Shown here: positions 40,051 to 47,977 of the stretch, one piece after another
Numbering within the stretch: the first letter of the stretch is position 1
How the letters are laid out: each line of letters begins with the position of its first letter
Source of the DNA: Streptomyces syringium
GTDB lineage: Bacteria; Actinomycetota; Actinomycetes; Streptomycetales; Streptomycetaceae
DNA length: 64,000 nucleotides
Direction of reading: 5' to 3'
NCBI RefSeq assembly: GCF_017876625.1
Contig: NZ_JAGIOH010000001.1
Coordinates: 3,989,501-4,053,500 of the forward strand
Program-made: the position numbers and the translations under genes
Notes under the pieces: model-generated
The model's database searches: none
Seen by the model: the letters and a program-made list of their open reading frames with translations, nothing else
Told to the model about the DNA's origin: nothing

Positions 40051-41688
40051 TCACTCGAAGTGGGCGACGAGCAGGATCACGTCCTCGCCGCTGTCCCCGG
40101 CCGTCGCCGCCGCGGCGGCGGCCAGCGCCCCGGCGGCGGCCCGGTCGCGCTCCGCGTCGGCCCCGGCGGTCCCCGCGAGGGGCTCCGCGGGGCGCTCCGG
40201 CGGCAGCACGGCCCGCAGGACGTGGTCGGCGATGGCGTCCGGGTCGTGCCGCAGGGCCCGCGGCACGCTCGCCGCCGCCTTGTGCAGCCGGGTGAAGGCG
40301 CGGTCCATGGCCTCGCCGGTGCGGTGCAGCAGCCCGTCGCTGTAGAAGAGGAGCGTCTCTCCCGGCGCGGGCTCGATCTCCACGCTGGGGGCCTCCCAGC
40401 AGGCGAGCATGCCCAGCGGCGCGGACAGCGAGGTCTCCACGTACTCGGTGCGGTGGTCGCCGATGATCAGCGGCGGACAGTGCCCGGCCCCGGCCAGGAC
40501 GACCTTGCGCGCCCGGTCCCCGGTCAGGGGGTCCTCCACGGTCTCGCAGTAGGCGAAGAGCGCGGTGGCCGCGCGGGCGGGCTCGGTCAGCCGCAGCAGG
40601 AGTTCGAGGTCGGAGAGGACGGCGACCGGGTCCTCGCCCTCCATGACGGCGTACGCGCGCAGGGAGGCCCGCAGCCGGCCCATCGCGGCGACGGCACTCG
40701 GACCGGAACCAGTAATTCCGCCCACGGCGAGGCCGAGCGCGCCCTCGGGCAGCGGCAGCGCGTCGTACCAGGCACCGCCGCCGCGCGGCCCGGGCCGGTG
40801 CCGGACGGCGAGCCGGACCCCGGCGACCCGGGGGAGACGGCTGGGGAGCAGCTCCTCGCGGAGGGTGGCGATGGTCTCGCGGGCGCGGGTCAGCTCGACG
40901 AGACGGGCGAGGTGCTCGGTGGCGTAGCCGCAGTAGAGGCCGATCAGGTGCCGCTGGCGCTCGGTGGGTTCGGCCGGCTCGTCGTAGAGCCAGACGGCCG
41001 CGCCGAGCCTGCCCGTGGCGTCCTCCGGACCGGCCGACGGGCCCGGCGGGTCGGACTCCAGCGGTACCGCGTAGCTGGCGGCGTAGCCCAGGCGGGCCGC
41101 GACCTCGCGGTAACGCGGGTCGAGACCGTCCTCGCCCGCGATGTCGGGGTGGGCGGTGCCGGACCGGTTGCCGACGGGCGGGAGGTCGTCGAGCAGTTGC
41201 CCGTAGGAGGGGGGCGCGCCGGGGGAGGGGGGCGCGGAGGAGGCGGGCCGCGGGATCGTCTCGATGTGGCCGAGGTCGGAGCGGCCGAGGCCGAGGCCGA
41301 CGGTCACGGGAGGGGCGAGCCCGTCGTCGGGCCGCAGGGTGACGAGGCCGCGGCGGGCGCCGACGAGCGTGGACCCGGCGCGCAGGAGTTCGTGCAGGGC
41401 GTCGTCCAGCGTGCCGGTGCGGGCGAGCCGCTCGGTCAGCTCCTGGAGCGTGGTCAGGTCGTAGATCCAGCCGGCGAGGCGGTCCTGGACCAGGGCGTTC
41501 AGCGCGAGGGGGGAGAGCGGGGGCTCGCCGGGCGGGCCGGTGGCGGGCGCGGGGAGGGCGGCCGTGGTGGGGGCCGGGCCGGTGTTCTCACCGGCGAGGG
41601 CCGAAGGCGCGACAGGGGCGGAAGTGTGCGCGGGTGCGGGGACCGGGGAGTCGATTCCGGCCACTTTCGGCAGGTGGGGGGCAGTCAT
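40051..41688 (-). CDS. GAF-PP2C (SpoIIE-type) protein with degenerate metal-binding motifs
   Basis: 545-residue protein with a GAF-like sensor (about 75-240, DLTTLQELTERLARTGTLDD) and a C-terminal SpoIIE/PP2C domain. Where active SpoIIE enzymes have GGDWYD and GDVxGHG, this protein reads GGGAWYDALPL and VGGITGSGPSA, so two metal-binding Asp are lost; YSDGLL and a GEDVILLV end remain. It may be catalytically dead or use other residues. Start is uncertain: ATG 41688 lacks a strong ribosome site and ATG 41769 is in frame. Possibly linked to the anti-sigma kinases in this window. Confidence 0.82.
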   Translation of the reverse strand: MTAPHLPKVAGIDSPVPAPAHTSAPVAPSALAGENTGPAPTTAALPAPATGPPGEPPLSPLALNALVQDRLAGWIYDLTTLQELTERLARTGTLDDALHELLRAGSTLVGARRGLVTLRPDDGLAPPVTVGLGLGRSDLGHIETIPRPASSAPPSPGAPPSYGQLLDDLPPVGNRSGTAHPDIAGEDGLDPRYREVAARLGYAASYAVPLESDPPGPSAGPEDATGRLGAAVWLYDEPAEPTERQRHLIGLYCGYATEHLARLVELTRARETIATLREELLPSRLPRVAGVRLAVRHRPGPRGGGAWYDALPLPEGALGLAVGGITGSGPSAVAAMGRLRASLRAYAVMEGEDPVAVLSDLELLLRLTEPARAATALFAYCETVEDPLTGDRARKVVLAGAGHCPPLIIGDHRTEYVETSLSAPLGMLACWEAPSVEIEPAPGETLLFYSDGLLHRTGEAMDRAFTRLHKAAASVPRALRHDPDAIADHVLRAVLPPERPAEPLAGTAGADAERDRAAAGALAAAAAATAGDSGEDVILLVAHFE

Positions 41689-42266
41689 GGCCTGCTGCCC
41701 GGTGCAAGGCGTACGCCAGTGCGAGAGAAGGGGCGGCGGGGGACGGTTCGGGGCACCCGGCCAAGCCATCGTGACCAGCCCAGCGGCCTGTGCGTGCTGC
41801 TCAATAGCATCGCAAACCCCCTGTCGTGTTGCGCGCTATCAATGCCTCCACATGTACACGCCCGAGTAAGGGGATGTCCAGCATTGGACCAGTGGGATTG
41901 GTGGTGTCTGGGAGGTTTCCAAGTTGGCCGGAAAATAGTCCTGAGGCCTGTGATTTGCGGTCGACTGGCGTTGTTCAACAGTGCGTCATGCCGACCGCGG
42001 CGGGTACGTACTCGGTGAAGGCCAGGGGTAGTTGGGGCCGCCCCGCAACCCGGCGGCGGGCCCTGGCGTCTTTACCGTCAACGGTCACGCCCGTCCCTCA
42101 TGGCGAGGGGCAACCCACGCCGCGGGCGAGGGGTGCACGGCCAGCACGAAGCGCCATGCGCGCGCCACCCCTCGCCAGGTTTCACGCTCGGCCCGCGGCG
42201 TGATGCGCTGCGTCGTACGCGCAGTGACTCGTGATCCATGTGGTGTGCAGGCCTCGAAAGGGCCAC

Positions 42267-42492
42267 GGCGCGTCGCGCGACGCGCCACGTAGTGCCCGTA
42301 GTGCCATGTAGTCCCATGAAGACGCAGTTTCACGAAGACGCAGTTCACGGAAGACGTAGTCCCACGAAGGCCCACGGAGTTCCCCAGCAGTTCCCCAGCG
42401 GTTCCCGTTCAGTTCCCATGCGGACCGTGCGAAGTGCCGTGTAGTGCGATTCAGGCAGTGCGATTCAAGTAGTGCGATTCAGGTAGTGCGAT
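42267..42492. repeat. 20-bp palindrome followed by four adjacent tandem arrays
   Basis: The block lies in an 864-bp gap without genes (41689-42552) before the primase-polymerase gene. A perfect 20-bp palindrome GGCGCGTCGCGCGACGCGCC (42267-42286) is followed by GTAGTGCCC-type 9-mers (42289, 42298, 42307), GAAGACGCAG-type 16-mers (42318, 42334, 42350, partial 42366), AGTTCCCCAGC-type 11-mers (42378, 42389, 42400, 42411) and AGTGCGATTCAGGC-type 14-mers (42443, 42457, 42471, 42485). Copies are degenerate but in perfect phase. No gene is supported in the rest of the gap. Confidence 0.75.
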
Positions 42493-42552
42493 ACGGCCCC
42501 TGTCCAGGACCGGGGCCCCACCTTCGGCGTTTACGGAAAGGAACGAGCGCTC

Positions 42553-43314
42553 ATGCGCGAGATCCTCGGAAGGCGACGCAAGCTCTCGCTTCGGCGCGGT
42601 GGCCGGTCGGCGGTACTCACCGCGGCCCTGGCCTACGCCACGGAGTGGCAATGGCCCGTACTCCCCGGCGTCGGGCTGCGGCCGGGCGGCCGGCCGCGCG
42701 AGTGCGGCTGCCCCCAGCCGGACTGCGTGGTCCCCGGCGCCCACCCGTTCGACCCGGGCCTGCTGGCCGCGACCACGGACGCGCGGATGGTCCGCTGGTG
42801 GTGGACCAACCGGCCCGACGCCCCCGTCGTGCTCGCCACGGGCGGCAAGGCGCCGTGCGCGGTGAGCCTGCCGGCCGTCGCCGGGGCCCGGGCCCTGGCG
42901 GCGTTCGACCGCGCGGGCGTGCGGATCGGCCCCGTGATCGCGACCCCCACCCGCTGGTCCCTGCTGGTGGCCCCCTACTCCCTCGAAGTCCTCGGCGAGC
43001 TGCTGCACAGCCAGGACTGGGTGCCCGGGTCGCTGCGCTTCCACGGCGAGGGCGGCTATGTGGTCCTGCCGCCGTCGCCCACCGCCACGGGCCGGGTCCG
43101 CTGGGAGCGGCCGCCGGTGCAGCCGGGCCAGGACGGCACGGAGGGCCGCACGGCTTTCGGCGGCAGGGTCGGCGCGGCCGTGGCGCTCCGCGTGGGCCGG
43201 ACGACCGGACAGCCCACGGCGCGGCCGTGGCTGCCCGACGTGGCCACGGTGGTCGACGTCCTGGTGGAGGAGAGCGCGGGCACGCCCGGGGGCGGCAGCA
43301 AGCTCGCGTACTGA
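42553..43314 (+). CDS. Bifunctional DNA primase/polymerase (prim-pol domain)
   Basis: 253-residue protein of the archaeo-eukaryotic primase-polymerase family commonly annotated in Streptomyces. The N-terminal ALAYATEWQWPVLPGVGLRP and CGCPQPDCVVPGAHPFDP (Cys/His cluster) and the MVRWWWTNRPDAPVVLATGG segment are the family core; the C-terminal part GYVVLPPSPTATGRVRWE also matches. The classical DxD/HxH catalytic residues are not obvious in this short version, so activity is uncertain. ATG 42553. It is preceded by the repeat mosaic. Confidence 0.75.
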   Translation: MREILGRRRKLSLRRGGRSAVLTAALAYATEWQWPVLPGVGLRPGGRPRECGCPQPDCVVPGAHPFDPGLLAATTDARMVRWWWTNRPDAPVVLATGGKAPCAVSLPAVAGARALAAFDRAGVRIGPVIATPTRWSLLVAPYSLEVLGELLHSQDWVPGSLRFHGEGGYVVLPPSPTATGRVRWERPPVQPGQDGTEGRTAFGGRVGAAVALRVGRTTGQPTARPWLPDVATVVDVLVEESAGTPGGGSKLAY

Positions 43315-43636
43315 TCACACAGTCCGGTGGGGCCGACGGGGTTGACGGGGCGCGGAGCAGTGGATGCCGCGTGTCGCCGGTGTGCCGGGGTGGGTCCTGT
43401 GGGCGGACGAGAGCGCGTACGGACGGGAGACGCACGCGCTCTCACTCCTTGGAGTGAAAGCCGACAGAAGAACCACAGCAACGGCCGCGCGGTCGCCCTG
43501 CGAGCCCTACCGTGCCCGCTATCTTGCGGATGAGGGCCTGCGTCGGATGCCGTGCCGGGCGCCGTCGGTCCGGCGGGGGTGTGGGTCGAATCCGCCCCCG
43601 CGATCCAGCGTCCGCGGCGAGTTGCAGGTGGTCCCC

Positions 43637-44380
43637 ATGGAGCGTGCGTCCCGTCTGCCCGGAGAGCCCAGCGCGGCTCAGCAACGGGCGGCGAATCTGC
43701 GGATGGTCGCGCTCGCGAGCGCGGTGGCCCTGGCCGTCGTCCTGCCGCTGGCCGCCGCGACGGCGGGCCCGGCGGGCAGCGCGGGCGCGCAGGGCCCGGA
43801 CAAGGCCCAGGACATGACCCGTGACGAGGCCCGGGGCACCTCCAGGGACGCGGCGCGCGGTGCGGGTGAGGCGGAGGAGCCTCTCGCGCCTGGAGGGCCT
43901 TCTGAGGCCGGTGGGGCCAGTGAGGCTGCCGGGAGCGCCGCGCTTCCGGAGAACGCCGACGGCAAGGCCCGGGACGGCCGTCCGGAGGGCGGACCGTCGT
44001 CGACCGATCCCGATGACGCGGTGGCGGTCCTCCCGGCCCGCAGCTCGGCCCAGTGCGGCCCCGAACTCTCCTCGCCCGACGGCGCCGAGGCACAGACCTG
44101 CGTCCTGACGCAGGGGAGCGAGACCTGGGCCCGCACGTACTACCGCAATGCCACGGGCGAGCCCCTGACGGCCGTGCTGACCCTCATGGCGCCGGACGGG
44201 CGGACGGTCCAGGTGCACTGCCGGCTGAGCGCCTCCGATGATCCCGACGCCTGCGAGACGCCCCGCGAACCGACGGTTCGGGGACATGGCTCGTATACGG
44301 CGGTCGCGGAGATCGCTTCAACGAAGGGGAACCTCATGCTCCGGTCCGGGAGCAACTCGCCGGAGCCCGAGGAGGATTAG
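43637..44380 (+). CDS. Membrane-anchored or secreted protein of unknown function
   Basis: 247-residue protein: cytoplasmic N-terminus (MERASRLPGEPSAAQQR), one hydrophobic segment MVALASAVALAVVLPLAAATA (possible anchor or signal), a long Asp/Glu/Ala/Gly-rich disordered spacer (about 50-135), then a small globular domain with three Cys (QCGPEL, QTCVL, VHCRL, ACETP). The frame is open back to 43364 but ATG 43637 places the hydrophobic segment correctly; GTG 43628 is an alternative. The 322-bp gap before it holds no gene. No family recognised. Confidence 0.65.
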   Translation: MERASRLPGEPSAAQQRAANLRMVALASAVALAVVLPLAAATAGPAGSAGAQGPDKAQDMTRDEARGTSRDAARGAGEAEEPLAPGGPSEAGGASEAAGSAALPENADGKARDGRPEGGPSSTDPDDAVAVLPARSSAQCGPELSSPDGAEAQTCVLTQGSETWARTYYRNATGEPLTAVLTLMAPDGRTVQVHCRLSASDDPDACETPREPTVRGHGSYTAVAEIASTKGNLMLRSGSNSPEPEED

Positions 44381-45048
44381 CGGCCCGCGGACGTACGGGC
44401 GTCCGGTGCCCGGGCCAGGGCTGCGGCGGGGGGCCTCGCGGGGGCTGGAAGGCGTCATGGAAGGCCATGTGAACAGGCACGTGGGACGCGGTGCGGCCGC
44501 TCGACGGCCGGGCCGGGGACCCGGCCGATCGGCGGGCCGGATTCCGGGCATGGAAACGCCCGGTCGCTGGCGACGGGGGATGCACCAGCGACCGGGCTCC
44601 TAGAACCGTAACAAGAGATCGGCGGTTCGCAAATTCGATCGCGGATTTCCGGACGCCGATTTCCGGGCTGACAGCGGGAGTTGTGACAGGAGTCACGTGA
44701 ATGACGCCCTCCGGAAGCGGATACGGATCCTCCTGAGGGCTCGGCGGGGTCCTCGGTGCGGACGGCTGGGCTCCCCGGTGGGGACGGCTGGGGCCCCCGG
44801 CGGAGACCGCCCGGGGGCTCCGGCGGGCATCAACGGGGGCCACCGGCGACGCCCGGGGCTCACGGGTGGAGGCCACCGGCTTCCCCGGTGGGGGAGTCCG
44901 GGGCTTCCGGAGGGAACCACCGGGCTCGCTGGGGACCGTCGGCCGTTCGAGGGGAACCGCCGACGGTCCCCGGTGGGTTCACCGGGGCTTCCGGCAGGCG
45001 CGGGCAGGGCTTCCGGTGTGACCGCCGGAGGCCACGGCCCCCAAGCCG
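44381..45048. other. Gap of 668 bp without a supported gene
   Basis: The stretch contains low-complexity GC repeats (GGCTTCC, CCGGTGGGG and GGCCACCGG words between 44760 and 45030). One frame at 44697-45077 begins MNDALRKRIRILLRARRG after an AGGAG 8 nt upstream, but then becomes a Gly/Pro/Arg run and overlaps the end of the DUF5926 gene, so I do not call it a gene. TTGTGACAGGAGTCACGTG near 44681 may be a promoter or binding site. Confidence 0.5.
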
Positions 45049-46017
45049 TCAGTTCAAGGTCACCTGACGGCTGGTGAGGCCGCCGCGGGCGCGCCGCTCC
45101 TCCGCGGTCAGCGGGGACTCGTCGGCGAGCGCCTCGGCCAGCCGCTCCGCGAAGGCCGCCGCCGGCTTCTCGACGTCCTGGGCGCCCATCTCGCTCGGCA
45201 GGTCCCAGACGGGGACGATCAGCCCGTGCGCGCGGAACGACCCGACCAGGCGCGTTCCCTCGCCGAGCGAGGTCGCGCCGGTGACGTGCAGCCGGGCGAG
45301 GGCGTCCAGCAGCTTCTCCTCCGGGACGGTCATGACCCAGCGCAGGTGGTTCTTGTCCGGAACCTCGCACCAGTACGCGGCGTCGACCCCGGACAGCCGG
45401 ACGGTCGGGATCGCGGCGGCGTTGGCCCGCTCCAGCGACGCGGCGACGTCACCGGTGGCGTTCTCGGCGTTCTCGACCCAGAACTCGAAGCCCGTGTGGA
45501 CGGCCGGCTCGAACGGGCCCTCCGGGTCCAGCAGGTCCTGGAGGCGCGGGCCCTCCGCCCCGGTGCGCTCGGCGGCGACGGGGCTGCCGGGGGCGGCCTC
45601 CAGGGCGCGCTGGAGGGTGGCGGCGAGGTCGCGGCTCAGGTCGCCGGACGGGGTGTCGTTCTGCAGACCCAGCAGCACGGCGCCGTTGTCGCGGCGCAGC
45701 GCGGGCCAGGCCATCGGCAGCACGGTGGCCAGCGTCACCGACGGCACGCCCTCGGGCAGCCCGCCCTTGAGCTTGAGCTCCACGGTCGCGGCGGGCACCA
45801 GCTCGCGCAGCGCGACCCAGTCGGCCTCCCCGGGCAGCCCCTCGAAGGGCCGCTGCACGAGCTCGACGACGGCGTGCGAGGCCTCGCGCCCGTGGCAGGC
45901 CTTGTAGCGACGGCCCGAGCCGCAGGGGCAGGGCTCACGGGCACCGACGACGGGGATGGTGCCGTCGCCGGCCTGCGGCGTGGCGGCCTTGTTCTGAGGG
46001 CGGCGCTTCTTGGCCAT
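45049..46017 (-). CDS. DUF5926 family protein with SEC-C motif
   Basis: 322-residue cytoplasmic protein found across Streptomyces. The N-terminus has a basic MAKKRRPQNKAATP stretch and a SEC-C zinc motif PCPCGSGRRYKACHG (about 30-43). The rest is an uncharacterised alpha/beta domain. A GGGAGATG ribosome site precedes ATG 46017. SEC-C domains bind zinc and are known from SecA, but role here is unknown. Confidence 0.85.
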   Translation of the reverse strand: MAKKRRPQNKAATPQAGDGTIPVVGAREPCPCGSGRRYKACHGREASHAVVELVQRPFEGLPGEADWVALRELVPAATVELKLKGGLPEGVPSVTLATVLPMAWPALRRDNGAVLLGLQNDTPSGDLSRDLAATLQRALEAAPGSPVAAERTGAEGPRLQDLLDPEGPFEPAVHTGFEFWVENAENATGDVAASLERANAAAIPTVRLSGVDAAYWCEVPDKNHLRWVMTVPEEKLLDALARLHVTGATSLGEGTRLVGSFRAHGLIVPVWDLPSEMGAQDVEKPAAAFAERLAEALADESPLTAEERRARGGLTSRQVTLN

Positions 46018-46140
46018 GGCTGTGCATCTCCCGTATCGGTCCTACCGGCTCGTACGGGCCGGCGCGTACGAGCGCGAGCCTAGCGCGGGGTCGCTCGCGC
46101 TCAGCGGCAGCCGACGGGTGGGCTTGCTGAGGCACATAGC

Positions 46141-46162
46141 AGCCCGTCCGGCGTTTGAGGAC
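46141..46162. repeat. Interspersed CCCGTCCGGCG element
   Basis: AGCCCGTCCGGCGTTTGAGG lies in the 298-bp gap between DUF5926 and the ATP-binding protein, and is the reverse complement relative of the elements at 6638, 6721 and 9953. It is followed by a hairpin-rich CGCCGCAGGCGGC run. Typical Streptomyces intergenic repeat; function unknown. Confidence 0.6.
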
Positions 46163-46315
46163 GCGCCCGCAGGGCGCTCGCCGCCGCAGGCGGCAACGAC
46201 GGCCCGCAGCCGAAGGCCGTCATGGCCCGGGGGACGGTCGGCGATCCCGCCGAGGGACGCGACCGCCGGTCAGGCAAACGGCAAACGGCTACCGCCGTCT
46301 ACGCGCGTCGCGGTT

Positions 46316-46852
46316 CTACGTCAGACCGTCGAGATCCGAGAAAGCGAGCTCCGGGTCGAGGGGGATGCGCGAAGAAGGAAACTCATGCGCGGCATGCGCG
46401 GTAGCGGAGAGCGCGGCCCAGACGGTCACCTCGCCGGATGCACCGGCGTCCCGGACGCCCCAGTCCTGGGAGATCGCGCTGATGATGTTCAGACCCCGGC
46501 CGCCGCGCGCGGTCACCGAAGGGGTGGCCGGAAAGGGCCGGGTCGGGCCGCCACCGTCCGTGACCTCGACGGTCAGCCGGCCGCGCCGGTCCATGTGCCA
46601 GGCGGCGCGTATGCCGCCGTTCTCCGCGCCGTCGCACTCGCCGTTCGACAGGCTGAGCGGTCGTCCGTGCCGGTACGCGTTGCTGAGCAACTCCGAAAGG
46701 ACCAGCACCGCGTCGTCGATGACCGAATCCGGCACCCCGCTGACGCGCAGGTCCCTCCGCATCCGGTGTCTCGCCTCACCCACGCCGGCGGGACCATGGG
46801 GTACGGCCATGATCGACGACGTGGCCACCTCCTGTGCCACCATCAACGCCAC
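46316..46852 (-). CDS. ATP-binding protein, anti-sigma kinase type
   Basis: 178-residue HATPase_c protein. N-box VLVLSELLSNAYRHGRP, G1 box VEVTDGGGP and G2 box ARGGRGLNIIS with DWGV following are all present. As for the protein at 21059, it likely inhibits a sigma factor or anti-anti-sigma partner. The GTG start at 46852 is preceded by GAGGTC; other starts within 40 residues are possible. Upstream lies the GDPD gene on the same strand, 140 bp away. Confidence 0.83.
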   Translation of the reverse strand: MALMVAQEVATSSIMAVPHGPAGVGEARHRMRRDLRVSGVPDSVIDDAVLVLSELLSNAYRHGRPLSLSNGECDGAENGGIRAAWHMDRRGRLTVEVTDGGGPTRPFPATPSVTARGGRGLNIISAISQDWGVRDAGASGEVTVWAALSATAHAAHEFPSSRIPLDPELAFSDLDGLT

Positions 46853-46992
46853 CCCCGAGACCTCCTTTGCCCCACGTCAGGGGATGGATGCCCCAATGGC
46901 CTGGACCGGAAACCGGCCATCCTGGACGGGGTGAGGCACTTGTGGCGGCCGGATACGCACCGAACGCGCCGGTGCACTCCATGTAATGGGCA

Positions 46993-47817
46993 CTAGGGGC
47001 GCCCGAGTTGGGAAAGTACCGCCTTGGGCCGGTTTGTGATCACCGCGTCGACCCCGAGCCGGGCGCACAGCTCGACGTCGGCCTGATCGTTCACGGTCCA
47101 GACGTGCACCTGGTGGCCAGCGCGGTGCAGCCGCGCCACGTAGCCGGGGTTGTTGCGGATGATCCGGATGCTCGGGCCCGCGATGCGCACCCCGGGGGGC
47201 AGCCGTCCGTCGCGGAGGCGCGGTGAGACGAACTGCATCAGATAGACGGTCGGAATGGCGGGCGCGGCCGCCCGCACCCGGTGCAGGGACCGGGCCGAGA
47301 AGCTCATCACCCGGACGGGCGAGGGCTGCCCCACGGCCGGGGCGGCGAGCCCGAAGCGGCCGAGGAGGTCGAGCAGCCGCTCCTCGACCTGGCCCGCCCA
47401 GCGGGTCGGGTGCTTGGTCTCGATGGCGAGCTCGACCCGGCGCCCGGAGTCGGCGACGAGTTCGAGGAGGCGCTCGAGGGTGAGGACGGACGTACTGTCA
47501 CGGTCGGGCGCCTCGGCGTCGGTGGCCTGGCCCTTCCAGGATCCGAAGTCGAGGGCCGAGAGCTTGGACAGCTCCATGGTGGAGACGGCCCCGCGCCCGT
47601 TGGAGGTGCGATTGACGCGGCGGTCGTGGACGCAGACGAGATGCCCGTCGGCGGTCAGCCGCACATCGCACTCCAGCGCGTCGGCGCCGTCCTCGATGGC
47701 TTTGCGGTAGGCGGCCAGGGTGTGTTCCGGGGCATCCTCGGAGGCCCCGCGGTGGGCGATGACGGCGGGGGGCTGGCGCTCGGAAGGAAAGTCCCGGGCC
47801 GGGTGCGCATGGGTCAC
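46993..47817 (-). CDS. Glycerophosphodiester phosphodiesterase
   Basis: 274-residue TIM-barrel phosphodiesterase that hydrolyses glycerophosphodiesters to glycerol-3-phosphate. Catalytic motifs: IAHRGASEDAPEHTLAAY (His-Arg, Glu), ALECDVRLTADGHLVCVHD and ELAIETKHPTRW. The C-terminus HVWTVNDQADVELCARLGVD is typical. There is no signal peptide. GTG 47817 is preceded by GATAACG with no Shine-Dalgarno, suggesting a leaderless message; the frame extends to 48123 in unlikely sequence. Confidence 0.9.
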   Translation of the reverse strand: MTHAHPARDFPSERQPPAVIAHRGASEDAPEHTLAAYRKAIEDGADALECDVRLTADGHLVCVHDRRVNRTSNGRGAVSTMELSKLSALDFGSWKGQATDAEAPDRDSTSVLTLERLLELVADSGRRVELAIETKHPTRWAGQVEERLLDLLGRFGLAAPAVGQPSPVRVMSFSARSLHRVRAAAPAIPTVYLMQFVSPRLRDGRLPPGVRIAGPSIRIIRNNPGYVARLHRAGHQVHVWTVNDQADVELCARLGVDAVITNRPKAVLSQLGRP

Positions 47818-47977
47818 CGCGTTATCGTGCCACCGCCTGGCACAATCGCGCATGCGGTCCATTTTGTCCGAGGTAAAGGACGATGGACGAGGGCACAGTC
47901 TCCGCTTACGGCGGTCTGACGTGCCATGGGAAAAGCTGTTAGCGGAAAACTTTCTGTTGTTGATTGAGGAGACAGCT

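Noticed and set aside
42300..42492. CRISPR array
   Set aside because: The tandem repeats are short (9-16 bp), adjacent without spacers and degenerate; no cas genes are nearby.
44697..45077. 126-codon plus-strand frame with an AGGAG upstream
   Set aside because: Only the first 18 codons look protein-like; the rest is Gly/Pro/Arg low complexity overlapping the DUF5926 gene. Kept only as a note in the gap entry.
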